From Bacteroidota bacterium (GTDB lineage: Bacteria; Bacteroidota; Bacteroidia; Bacteroidales; Cfx3-03), in NCBI GenBank assembly GCA_013390605.1, contig JACAUB010000001.1, positions 815,683-879,682 on the forward strand: 64,000 bases of DNA. Reading direction: 5' to 3'. Made by a program: the position numbers and the translations under genes. Positions 47,701-56,121 of this stretch are shown here, in pieces; position 1 is the stretch's first letter; each line of letters begins with the position of its first letter. A model generated the notes under the pieces. It was not told the DNA's origin and made no database searches. It saw nothing but the letters and a program-made list of their open reading frames with translations.

Positions 47701-48121
47701 TGTTCAGGGAACCGGGAAAAGAGATCTTTATATCGGAAGCCTGTTGCAGGCTCAGGATGGTTTGGGAAGATACAACTATAACTATCAGACAAACTATTGG
47801 ACAACAAGTAATACCAATGCAATGTTTCCAAGACCTATCGCTTCAAGTGCGAATAGCAGTAACAATTATACAAGTTCTAACTTTTGGCTGATAAATGCAC
47901 AATATGTCCGATTAAAAAGTATGAGCATTTCATATGATTTGAAAAAGAGTGTTTTAAGTAATTTGAAATGGGTTGATTCCTTCTCTTTATTTGTCAGCGG
48001 AACAAACTTATTGACATTCTCTCCTTGCAAAAAGTATCTTGATCCTGAAGCATGGGATTCAAACAACTTTGGCTATCCGATCAATTCAACCTATTCGATT
48101 GGTGTAAATGTGGGATTCTAA
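44786..48121 (+). CDS. SusC-family TonB-dependent transporter with STN domain
   Basis: The ATG at 44786 gives 1111 residues. A signal peptide covers about residues 20-43. An STN signalling domain (about 47-118, KITLNERSISLDKLFQKIEE) follows, then a carboxypeptidase-D regulatory-like domain (about 126-205), the TonB-box/plug region with EVVVVGYGTESKAKL, and a beta-barrel ending in VNVGF. It imports oligosaccharides across the outer membrane with SusD as lid. The STN domain shows it also signals through FecR. Confidence 0.95.
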   Translation: MKNLKRFLKKSRSTNQILLTMKIFTFFLLVCIIPATAGKAYSQDKKITLNERSISLDKLFQKIEEVSDYRFLYRTTGFTDLTQKVNINAQDEKLSSVLNTVLANVGINYTLVGTNLIVISPAPEQKQLKVTGKITDKSGQPLTGVTVSVKGTIKAVVTNENGIYSINLTSKENVLVFTFIGMKRQEIRVDGKPMINVVLEEESIGLNEVVVVGYGTESKAKLISSVATLKTKEIINTPYTDMGAALAGRIAGVIVQSQGGEPGTTPSISIRGGGDPLYVIDGIVKSNSDFIALSKDDIGSISVLKDAAATAVYGARAANGIILVTTKQGGYKEAFHITYKNSFAVNTLSQPIDYINSYNYARTANDIAQANGMGPFYAYSQKVMDTIKNNLNPSRYPNTNWFKTLMNKFAPQQDQSLLLSGGSDNTKYYVGVGYLNQGTEYKFDAYKFARYTYRSNVTSKFDNIGLEVSLNLNGNISNKKSPTEMPHKEAVHPLDQPYNKDGTISDLTDHPLADIGPGSGYQKGDTYVNDGSLTLNWTVPGIKGLKLKALGDYTTNNYSFDAFYTLAPQYDELGIQRVNSAPSKYQQYSRTLSYNFEGQVDYTHSFGKHNMNLTLVSTTSAGSNNWFDAGRKDFMSSAVDQLFAGSSGTMTNNGNASKWGRQGYVGRAKYDYNNKYIVELSGRYDGSDNFPVGKRWGFFPSVALGWTVSDENFFAVVKENKIFDNFKIRGSFGTVGNDNVSRYAYIPSYNMNSQVYVSGGQLLNGFSEGDLTSDNLSWYTTKSYDLGFDFATLNSHLTGSFDYFYSRTTGYLTSPASRYVDPLGKSLPLIKSSAAYRKAGYDGNISYNDKIGKVSYGVGFNMTYYNSLWEKSNEDSVSLLNPYTRSQGSLENYYSSMYTSLGFYQSYDQVMNNPRRIGSTSLAPGDIMYKDVNGDGKIDQQDFRKQGNSTSPHFVFGVTLNAEYKGFKFNALVQGTGKRDLYIGSLLQAQDGLGRYNYNYQTNYWTTSNTNAMFPRPIASSANSSNNYTSSNFWLINAQYVRLKSMSISYDLKKSVLSNLKWVDSFSLFVSGTNLLTFSPCKKYLDPEAWDSNNFGYPINSTYSIGVNVGF

Positions 48122-48145
48122 TCATCTAATTTAAAAAATATTCAA

Positions 48146-49873
48146 ATGAAAAAAATATTATTTCTCACTATTATCGGTTTCACTCTATTGCTAACCAGTT
48201 GCAATAAGGTGCTGGACACTAAGCCCCTTGATAAATATACCGAAGATCAGGTTTGGGGTAATGCAAGCATGGCAAAAGGATATATGAATACACTTTATGC
48301 TAATGTTTTAGGAATGTACACTGATTTATCTCAAGAATGTCTTACTAAAAATGCTCAAAACCAGGTTTGGGGCGGAAGTTATACTTCTGTAAAGGCAGAA
48401 CAAATTGATAGGACTTATAACGCAGGTTGGGGACAATATGGAAATATCAGAAGCTGTAACCTGGCAATTTCCAAATTAACAGCATCTAAATTTGTTGAGA
48501 CCGACAAAAATACAATGTTAGGTGAAGCTTATTTTCTGAGAGCAATGGTTAACTATTACCTTGTACAGCGATTTGGTGGTATCCAGCTTATTGACAAGGT
48601 TCTGACTCCGGATGATAATATGTATATTCCACGTGCTTCGATCAAAGAATCTTATGATTTTGTATTAAACGATATAAAACTCGCAGCAGAAAAACTGCCG
48701 GCAAGTAATGAAAGAGGAAGAGCTACAAAAGGCGCTGCTTACGCTCTTGCAATGCGAGTTGCATTGCAAGGTGGAGCTTATCTGAATGATAATTCATATT
48801 ATCAACAAGTTATCAGTAATGGTGATCTGCTTTTTGCATTGAATAAATACTCGCTGGATTCTTATTTCAATTTGTTTAATACATTTGGTTCTGCAGTTGC
48901 TTCTAACGAACAGATACTAATCTTAGAACAGTCAAAAATAAATACAACTTTTGGGGGAACCCCAATGCAGGGACTTGTTACAAATGTTGATAATAGTTTA
49001 GGCAAATTATCATCAGCAGCCATGTCTAAACACCCTCTGGTTGAGTCGTTTGAAGGTTGGTGTAATTATGCTCCTACTCAGGATCTGGCTGATGATTATC
49101 TGGTAACCGATGCTGATGGAAAAGAGAAAGCATGGGATCAGACCTCATATGTTACTACAAAAAAGAATATTTATCAAAAAATTCATAGTAACAGAGATTT
49201 ACGCTTCTATTCCACGTTTATTTATGATTCGTGTATGTATTTTAAAAATTTAGCATTTACCCGTGCCGATGGTAATGTTACTGCCCCCAGTCTTGGTGGT
49301 GGAGCTACTAATGGTTCTACAACCGGTTATTGGTTCCGCAAATATGTTTACTTCGATGCTAAGTTATGGTATGCTGACAATACTCCATATTGTTATTCAA
49401 TATTGAGATTAGGTGAGGCTTACCTGAATTATGCAGAAGCAGCTATTAAATTAGGTAATGAAGCTAAGGCTCAACAATACATAACCAAAACATACCAAAC
49501 ACATGGCGGTTTTAGTAATTCAATTACTTCAACAGGTGTGGATCTGTGGATGGCTTATACCAGAGAACGTAATGTTGAAATGGTATTAGAAGGTGGAGAT
49601 AGATATTGGTCTTTACTTCGCTGGGGTATGCAAAAATCGGGTGGAGCTGTAAATGGAAGTTATGTCACTGCAGGTTTTGTGATCCCTGAATTGAATGGGA
49701 AAATGAGAGCTATGTCAATTGATGCACAAGGAGTCAATTTTAATGTAGTGTCAATTAATGAAAAAGGAGGCAGTGCGCTTGTGTTCACACCCAAACGTTA
49801 TCTGTTCCCGGTGCCATATGATCAAATTCAGAAGAATTCTAAATTGGTACAAAACCCGGGTTGGACTCAATAA
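48146..49873 (+). CDS. SusD/RagB-family glycan-binding lipoprotein
   Basis: This 575-residue protein has a lipoprotein signal ending LLTSC (Cys 19). The SusD N-terminal pattern (KVLDTKPLDKYTEDQVW) and helical TPR-like repeats follow, and the C-terminal family motif GGDRYWSLLRWGM and KRYLFPVPYDQIQKN is present. It caps the SusC pore and binds the glycan at the cell surface. It lies 24 bases after susC. Confidence 0.95.
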   Translation: MKKILFLTIIGFTLLLTSCNKVLDTKPLDKYTEDQVWGNASMAKGYMNTLYANVLGMYTDLSQECLTKNAQNQVWGGSYTSVKAEQIDRTYNAGWGQYGNIRSCNLAISKLTASKFVETDKNTMLGEAYFLRAMVNYYLVQRFGGIQLIDKVLTPDDNMYIPRASIKESYDFVLNDIKLAAEKLPASNERGRATKGAAYALAMRVALQGGAYLNDNSYYQQVISNGDLLFALNKYSLDSYFNLFNTFGSAVASNEQILILEQSKINTTFGGTPMQGLVTNVDNSLGKLSSAAMSKHPLVESFEGWCNYAPTQDLADDYLVTDADGKEKAWDQTSYVTTKKNIYQKIHSNRDLRFYSTFIYDSCMYFKNLAFTRADGNVTAPSLGGGATNGSTTGYWFRKYVYFDAKLWYADNTPYCYSILRLGEAYLNYAEAAIKLGNEAKAQQYITKTYQTHGGFSNSITSTGVDLWMAYTRERNVEMVLEGGDRYWSLLRWGMQKSGGAVNGSYVTAGFVIPELNGKMRAMSIDAQGVNFNVVSINEKGGSALVFTPKRYLFPVPYDQIQKNSKLVQNPGWTQ

Positions 49874-49895
49874 TTAATTTAAAAAAATCAGGATT

Positions 49896-50720
49896 ATGAA
49901 AAAAATATTAGTTTATATGTTTCTTTTCTTTTCAATCGTTTCTTTATCAGGATGTTTGAAAGAAGGTTTGCCTGTGACAAATAACTCTAACCAAAAAGCA
50001 ATTTCAGGATTTGATTTTGAATTTCGCTGGTTGTCGCAGGATACAGTTAGACAAAATGGACAAGTTGTCGACATAAGAACAGTATCTTCTGTTGCCAAAT
50101 TGAATAACACCATTAAAATTACGAGTCGAGCAGATGGCAATGACACAATTTATTGTAAACTATCTATTCCCTCATCTGTTCCCACTAAACAGAGAATCAA
50201 TGTGAAATTGACAAGTATTTGGGCTTATGCAGCTATTCCAAATGCAGCCAATATTGCACCACAAAATGGTTCACCTGAATTAGGCAAACCCGGTGATTTT
50301 TCTAAAGCAACGTCTTATAAAGTAACAGCGGCAGACGGATCATCTAAAACCTATACAGTTGTTGTGGCTCCATTGCCGGTTGTAAATCAATGGGAGGGAT
50401 TATATCATTCTACAGGTCATTTTGACCATCCGACTTCTCCCCGAGATTTAAATTTGGATAAATACTTTACATCTGTTGATGCTTCAACGATTACAGGAGA
50501 TCACTCTGACCTTGGAAGTAGTGGTTATACTATTACAATAAAGATTAATTCAGATAATTCTGTTGTCGTTACACAATATGCCAGTGGAAGTTTATTAGGT
50601 GAGATGGTGCCAGGTGCAGTTAATAAATATGATCCGGCAACCAAAACCTTTACACTTAATTATAGGTATATGGGTGGAAATGGATACCGCACAATCTCAG
50701 AAACACTTAAACTCAAATAA
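49896..50720 (+). CDS. Surface lipoprotein, candidate glycan-binding protein
   Basis: This 274-residue protein has a lipoprotein signal (SLSGC, Cys 20). The N-terminal half has Ig-like features (DFEFRW, YKVTAADGSSKTYTVVV), resembling DUF5018-like modules; the C-terminal half (VNQWEGLYHSTGHFDHPTSPRD onward) is a separate beta-rich domain like those following SusD in other loci. It sits directly after susD and before a terminator, the usual place of a surface glycan-binding protein. No enzyme motif is seen. Confidence 0.75.
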   Translation: MKKILVYMFLFFSIVSLSGCLKEGLPVTNNSNQKAISGFDFEFRWLSQDTVRQNGQVVDIRTVSSVAKLNNTIKITSRADGNDTIYCKLSIPSSVPTKQRINVKLTSIWAYAAIPNAANIAPQNGSPELGKPGDFSKATSYKVTAADGSSKTYTVVVAPLPVVNQWEGLYHSTGHFDHPTSPRDLNLDKYFTSVDASTITGDHSDLGSSGYTITIKINSDNSVVVTQYASGSLLGEMVPGAVNKYDPATKTFTLNYRYMGGNGYRTISETLKLK

Positions 50721-50740
50721 TTGAGTGATTTAATAAATGA

Positions 50741-50787
50741 AAGAATCGTCATTAACCATTATTATAGTTAATGATGATTCTTTTTTT
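50741..50787 (+). terminator. Intrinsic terminator after susCD-lipoprotein genes
   Basis: AAGAATCGTCATTAAC (50741-50756) pairs with GTTAATGATGATTCTT (50767-50782) with one G-T wobble, and is followed by T7. It separates the transport part of the locus from the enzyme genes. Confidence 0.8.
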
Positions 50788-50847
50788 CTATTTATTCATT
50801 AGATATTGATGAGCTAAGAAAATAATTTATAAAAAACATTTCTTATA

Positions 50848-52326
50848 ATGACTAACAATATTACTTACTCACACAATAAACAAAAAAGTATAAATATAAA
50901 CAGGTTAATGTTCTTGTTTATGATTTATATAATACTCTTAATTTGTTCTGAGAATAAGATATTCGCTAGACAATGCTTTTATAAAAGTATTCCCGATACA
51001 GTGACTCTCCAGCCTGCAAAATTTAAACATGCATATCATCAGACGCTGGTTATGAAAATGATGAATGCTATTCCTGATGGGAAAGGTGGTTCTAAAGTGT
51101 TTATCAATTTTGAGAAAGCATTGAAACTGATAAAGGATATTGATAATATTACGTTGGGAGTACCCAAAATAATCTATCTCACAGGTTGGCAATATAACGG
51201 ACACGACGATTTATATCCTGCTTTTTTTGAAGTAAATAAAGCACTGAAACGTCCACAGGATAAGGATGCCAAAGAAAGTTTGTTATGGTTGATGAGAGAG
51301 GCAAAGCAGTATCATACTACTGTGAGTCTTCATATCAACATGACTGATGCTTACAACAATAGTATGATGTGGAAAGAATATGTAGAAAATGATTTGATCT
51401 CAAAAAATGCGGATGGTTCCTTGATGGAAATTGGATTTTACAATAATCTTAAATCTTATCAGATTAATTATAAAAATGAATGGGAAAAGGGCTTTGCGCA
51501 GAAAAGAATAGATAGTTTATTGAAACTATTGCCACAGCTAAAAGAAGCAGGTACGATTCACCTTGACGCATGGATATCACGAGAGAGCAAGGGTCATAAT
51601 GAGTCATTGTCTACAGAAAGGGAATATCAAATGAAAATTTGCCGGTATTGGCTAGAGCAAGGAATAGATCCTACCAGTGAATGGGTAATGGATTACATGA
51701 CAGGGCTTATTCCATATTACTGGCACTTTAATCATAGAACACAAGCAGATTATCTGAACGTACCGGCAAATATTTGTACAGGCAGCCACATGAATCCGGA
51801 TCTTCGCAATAGTGATTTCGGCCTCGAATTCCTCTTTGGAACCAGTATGTATGGAGAAAGACGCTTTCCAAGTGAGAACAATAAAATTGCAGATAATGAA
51901 TGGGAAAAAGGATTTACAGAGGATTTCTTTTTGAATTTTCCACAGTACTACTATCTGAACGGATTGAAACGACTTCAGGTTACAGGTGAAAAGAAACAAC
52001 GAGTAGCTTACTTTTCTGATGATGTAAAAGTATCGCTGGCTGATAGCACTGTAAAGAAAAACAATTTAACGCTACGGGATAAAAACACAATTTTCTTCCC
52101 TGTGGCATGGTTAAAGAACAACAGTTATGTAATATTTTCTACTACAAATCAAGTGGGAAGATCATTTGGTGTTCCTGCTGAATGGAAAGGTGTAAAAACA
52201 ATAAGTGTTCAGAAAGTCACAGCGAATGGCCTCTCCGATCGTCGTGTTGTATCTCTTAAAAAAGGCAGTATATCAACTAGTATCAATGGAAATACGCCTT
52301 TACTTCTTACTCCGGTGAAATTATAA
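50848..52326 (+). CDS. GH101-like glycosidase, single domain (copy 1)
   Basis: This 492-residue exported protein has an N-terminal hydrophobic signal at about residues 19-40. The barrel shows YLTGWQYNGHDDLYPA with a His-Asp pair at 119-120, a probable nucleophile Asp240 in IHLDAW and a probable acid/base Glu278 in DPTSEW. These match the layout of endo-alpha-N-acetylgalactosaminidases (GH101, related to GH129). It lacks the many accessory domains of known GH101 enzymes. A paralogue starts at 54576. Whether it is an endo- or exo-enzyme cannot be told. Confidence 0.65.
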   Translation: MTNNITYSHNKQKSININRLMFLFMIYIILLICSENKIFARQCFYKSIPDTVTLQPAKFKHAYHQTLVMKMMNAIPDGKGGSKVFINFEKALKLIKDIDNITLGVPKIIYLTGWQYNGHDDLYPAFFEVNKALKRPQDKDAKESLLWLMREAKQYHTTVSLHINMTDAYNNSMMWKEYVENDLISKNADGSLMEIGFYNNLKSYQINYKNEWEKGFAQKRIDSLLKLLPQLKEAGTIHLDAWISRESKGHNESLSTEREYQMKICRYWLEQGIDPTSEWVMDYMTGLIPYYWHFNHRTQADYLNVPANICTGSHMNPDLRNSDFGLEFLFGTSMYGERRFPSENNKIADNEWEKGFTEDFFLNFPQYYYLNGLKRLQVTGEKKQRVAYFSDDVKVSLADSTVKKNNLTLRDKNTIFFPVAWLKNNSYVIFSTTNQVGRSFGVPAEWKGVKTISVQKVTANGLSDRRVVSLKKGSISTSINGNTPLLLTPVKL

Positions 52327-52342
52327 AAATGGAAAGATCATT

Positions 52343-52597
52343 ATGAGAAATTACTTACTCATATTTTCAATAATCTTAAATCTAATTATTGGTTATAGCA
52401 GTCATGCACAACCTCATGTCATTATAGAGCAGGGTGATGGTTCGTGGAATTTTTTGGCAATTCCTCGTCCTTCTCGTTCAGATATTGCTTGTGATGCTAA
52501 GAGTACTATTGTAGAGAATGAACCAGAAATATCAGGCTATTCTCACACCAGTTTACACAATGATGTTTTGCCTTGGAAAGGTAAACTGATTCGTTAA
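52343..52597 (+). CDS. Small exported protein of unknown function
   Basis: This 84-residue protein has a signal peptide (YLLIFSIILNLIIGYSSHAQ). The mature part is only about 60 residues, with one cysteine and conserved-looking stretches IPRPSRSDIACDAK and GYSHTSLHNDVLPWKGKL. It may be the N-terminal remnant of a larger enzyme, but the 50 bases after its stop show no continuing frame. It lies between the first GH101-like gene and the GH110 gene. Confidence 0.55.
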   Translation: MRNYLLIFSIILNLIIGYSSHAQPHVIIEQGDGSWNFLAIPRPSRSDIACDAKSTIVENEPEISGYSHTSLHNDVLPWKGKLIR

Positions 52598-52648
52598 TTA
52601 AAGTTCAGAATGATAGTATCTTATTGATGTTTTTTAATAACAACACTT

Positions 52649-54559
52649 ATGAAAAAGATAATTATTATTGCCTATATCTGGTTATTTATTCTTCCTTTTT
52701 TTGGATATGCAGAAAAAGGAATCCATAAACAACCCATGCAACAGCTCTGGTCGATGCCGGGTATACAGGAAGATACATTATTCTCTGGAAACACAATCAG
52801 TGTAACTGATTATGGTGCAAAACGGGGGAGTTTTGAAAATGCAGAACCCGCAATAAAAAAAGCTATTGAGGCTTGTAAAAAGAACAATAAAGCAAGATTA
52901 GTATTTCCAAAAGGGCGTTATGACTTCTGGCCTGAATATGCCGAAAGGCGAAACTATTTTATTTCAAATACCTCTTCGGAGATGGAATGCCCATCGAAAA
53001 TAAAAACAATCGGACTTTTATTTGAAAACATTAAAAATCTTACGATTGAAGGAAATGGATCATTATTCGTGTTTCATGGTAAAATGATCACCTTCGCTTT
53101 AGATCATTGTGAGAATATCCATTTACAGAACATTCAGATGGATTTTGAACGGCCAACTATGTCTGAAATGACTTTTAGGGAGGTCTCCGATACAGCCATC
53201 ACTGCTGATATTAACCCCGATTCGAAGTACGCAATTGTTAATAATAGGTTGAGATGGTATGGAGAGGGTTGGGGTATGGAAAATTTCCATGCAATATTGG
53301 TAAACCCTGAAAAAGGGACAGCTTTTTACAGCTCTTGGTCTCCGTTTCACAAAGCAAAGGCAGTCACTATTGCTACTAATCAGGTTCACTTTACAGGAGA
53401 TTTCAAAAAAAACAGTTTTCATTCTGGAGAAGTACTTTCTGTTCGTGACCCTATTCGCGACCAGGTTGGTGCATTTATCAATCTATCGAAAAATATTAAT
53501 CTAAAAAATGTTTCGATGCACTATATGCATGGGTTGGGGATTGTAAATCAGTTTTCTGAAAATCTGCATTATGACAGTGTTTTTGTAATGCCACGTCCAG
53601 AAAGTGGACGAGTGATAGCTGCATTTGCAGACTGTATACACTTTTCGGGATGTAAAGGACAAGTAACTATCGAAAACAGCCGATTTAGCGGATCACATGA
53701 TGATCCGATCAATGTCCATGGTACACACCTTCAGGTTACAGAAATTATCTCACCAACTATTTTGAAAATTCGATTTATGCATCCGCAGACCTATGGCTTT
53801 GAAGCTTTTTTTGCGGACGACTCTGTTGCATTTGTTCATTCGTCGAAACTTCAGATCTATGGATCCAACATCGTTGCTTCAGCAAAACTGATCTCGGAAA
53901 ATGAGATGCAGATTGAATTTGTAAAGCCTGTTCCCCGGGATATAGTTGTCGGGGATTGTCTGGAAAATATTACTTGGACACCTTCTGTTGTTATACGTAA
54001 TTGTCGGTTTGAAAGAACCAATACGCGTGGATTGCTTATCACTACCCAAAGGAAAGTATTAATAGAGAATAATGAATTTATTAAAACGGGGATGCATGCT
54101 ATACTGATAGCCAACGATGCCTCAAGCTGGTATGAATCGGGTCCGGTACAAGATGTTACAATCCGGAATAACATCTTTGATAATTGTGGTTATAACTCAG
54201 CTCCTGATAATTTTGTGATAGCTATTGCACCGGAGAACCACGAAATGGTTTCTGGATATATCGTGCATAGAAATATACGTGTTGAAAACAATGTATTTAA
54301 AGTTTACGATTTTCCAATCCTGACGGCACGTAGTACTGAAAATCTTATCTTTAGTAATAACAAAATTATTCGTACTGGTTTTATGAAACAACAAGGAGGT
54401 TCTCGTCCTCAGTTTAATCTGAATGCTTGTAAAAAAGTTGAAATCAAAAAAAATCAGATTGAGGGGTTTGATGCTGTCACGGTTCGTCTTGAAAATATGA
54501 TTGTAAAAGAGCTTTCTACTGATATTTCAGTTGAAAGAGTGCACACAACTACTAAATAA
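52649..54559 (+). CDS. GH110-type alpha-1,3-galactosidase
   Basis: This 636-residue exported protein (signal residues 1-22) is a right-handed beta-helix with the GH110 layout. ISVTDYGAKRG leads into the helix, LQNIQMDFERPTMSE and RDQVGAFINLSKNINLKNVSMHYMHGLG follow, and the conserved SGSHDDPINVHGTH is at residues 347-360. GH110 enzymes remove alpha-1,3-linked galactose, including from blood group B structures; substrate details (linear or branched) cannot be read here. Length fits the family. Confidence 0.85.
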   Translation: MKKIIIIAYIWLFILPFFGYAEKGIHKQPMQQLWSMPGIQEDTLFSGNTISVTDYGAKRGSFENAEPAIKKAIEACKKNNKARLVFPKGRYDFWPEYAERRNYFISNTSSEMECPSKIKTIGLLFENIKNLTIEGNGSLFVFHGKMITFALDHCENIHLQNIQMDFERPTMSEMTFREVSDTAITADINPDSKYAIVNNRLRWYGEGWGMENFHAILVNPEKGTAFYSSWSPFHKAKAVTIATNQVHFTGDFKKNSFHSGEVLSVRDPIRDQVGAFINLSKNINLKNVSMHYMHGLGIVNQFSENLHYDSVFVMPRPESGRVIAAFADCIHFSGCKGQVTIENSRFSGSHDDPINVHGTHLQVTEIISPTILKIRFMHPQTYGFEAFFADDSVAFVHSSKLQIYGSNIVASAKLISENEMQIEFVKPVPRDIVVGDCLENITWTPSVVIRNCRFERTNTRGLLITTQRKVLIENNEFIKTGMHAILIANDASSWYESGPVQDVTIRNNIFDNCGYNSAPDNFVIAIAPENHEMVSGYIVHRNIRVENNVFKVYDFPILTARSTENLIFSNNKIIRTGFMKQQGGSRPQFNLNACKKVEIKKNQIEGFDAVTVRLENMIVKELSTDISVERVHTTTK

Positions 54560-54575
54560 TCAGAGATCTTGTTCA

Positions 54576-56087
54576 ATGAATTTTAAATGTGTGAATATTA
54601 ATAAATTGAAGAGTGTACTCCCACTTTGCATAGTACTGTTGGTCTGTTCTATGAATAAAGTTTCTGCTGGACACTACTTCCCTAAAAGTCTTTTTGATAC
54701 GATCTTTATTTCGTATCAAAAAGATCAAAAAGCATTCATTCCCCGGCATCATCAGTATCACCAAACCCTTACCATCAAACTATTCATGTCACAGGCATTG
54801 TTTGACGGTAAGCTTAAACGTGAAGACAATGGACAATCGGTGCTGTATTTGAATTATGATCAGATACTAGATGTTATTCGTAAAATAGATAACCTTACTT
54901 TAGGGATTCCAAAGATAGTATATCTGGTTGGATGGCAATATAATGGACATGATTCGAAGTACCCAGCATGGTTTGAAGGAAATAAAATACTGAAACGATC
55001 TGTTGATACGACCTCTTTAGAAAGTTTGAAGTGGTTGATGAAAGAGGCTGATAAATATAATACTACGATTAGTTTACATCTCAATATGTTTGATGCATAT
55101 AAGGATAGTCCTCTCTGGGAAACGTATCTTAAAAATGATATTATCGCTAAAAATACTGACGGCACTTTACGCGAGGGCGAATGGGGTTATCCAATTAGTT
55201 ATGCTCAGGAATGGAAAACCGGATATGCTCAAAAAAGAATTGATAGCATTTGTAAACTCCTACCATTGCAAAAAGCAGGAACAGTACATATTGATGCATT
55301 TCACACCTGGCCTCCTATTCCTATTACTGATGAAAAAGGAAACTATCATGTCGATTTAGAGAAGGGGCCTATTAGTCCATATCTGAATTTCACTGTGAAA
55401 GATGAAACGGAGGCACAGAAAAATATTTTCAAATATTGGGCATCGAAAGGAATTGATGTAACCAGTGAGGGTGTTGATTTCTTGAGGGAGTTGACTTTTG
55501 AAGGTTATCAACCAATGGCATGGAATTTCGATGGTGGACTTAATAATTATTTAAAATGGCCTGCCTCATACTATTGTGGGGGGAAAGATAATAGCATATG
55601 GGGTAAATTATTTGGAGCCAGTATGCAGGGTGAAGATATTGTGAAAAAGGATAAGGTTAATCTGACTGGATTTAAAGAGGATTTTTGCCTGAAAACAACT
55701 ATTTGGTATTATCTGAATCGGTTAACCCGATTATTTGTTTTGAATGGTAATGAGTATAAAGCTGTTCAGTTTTCTGAGAATGTCAGGACATCCTACTCAA
55801 AAGGACTCTACAAAGTAACTCAAGATAATGTAACATTTGTTGAAAATGGTGATATACTAATTCCTGCATTATGGATTGATGGTGAAAGTCTGATTGCTTA
55901 TAGCCAAGATGGATATGAAAACAAAACATGGGATCTTCCTAAGCGGTGGTCTGATATAAGAAAGGTAAAGGTTCTGCGAATTACTGCTGAAGGAAAAAAA
56001 TATATTGGAATAAGAAAAATTAAGGATGGAAAATTAACATTAGCATTAGCTAAGGATGAAATGATACTTATTAAACAATATCAATAA
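54576..56087 (+). CDS. GH101-like glycosidase, single domain (copy 2)
   Basis: The ATG at 54576 gives 503 residues with a signal segment (LKSVLPLCIVLLVCSMNKVSAG). It is a clear paralogue of the protein at 50848, sharing PKIVYLVGWQYNGHDSKYPAW (His-Asp at 125-126), the probable nucleophile Asp240 in VHIDAF and the probable acid/base Glu298 in DVTSEG. A longer loop follows Asp240. It starts 16 bases after the GH110 gene, so they are likely cotranscribed. The two copies may split linkage or chain-length preference. Confidence 0.65.
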   Translation: MNFKCVNINKLKSVLPLCIVLLVCSMNKVSAGHYFPKSLFDTIFISYQKDQKAFIPRHHQYHQTLTIKLFMSQALFDGKLKREDNGQSVLYLNYDQILDVIRKIDNLTLGIPKIVYLVGWQYNGHDSKYPAWFEGNKILKRSVDTTSLESLKWLMKEADKYNTTISLHLNMFDAYKDSPLWETYLKNDIIAKNTDGTLREGEWGYPISYAQEWKTGYAQKRIDSICKLLPLQKAGTVHIDAFHTWPPIPITDEKGNYHVDLEKGPISPYLNFTVKDETEAQKNIFKYWASKGIDVTSEGVDFLRELTFEGYQPMAWNFDGGLNNYLKWPASYYCGGKDNSIWGKLFGASMQGEDIVKKDKVNLTGFKEDFCLKTTIWYYLNRLTRLFVLNGNEYKAVQFSENVRTSYSKGLYKVTQDNVTFVENGDILIPALWIDGESLIAYSQDGYENKTWDLPKRWSDIRKVKVLRITAEGKKYIGIRKIKDGKLTLALAKDEMILIKQYQ

Positions 56088-56121
56088 ATCAACTTCTCAT
56101 GAACGCAATAATCAAAAATAT

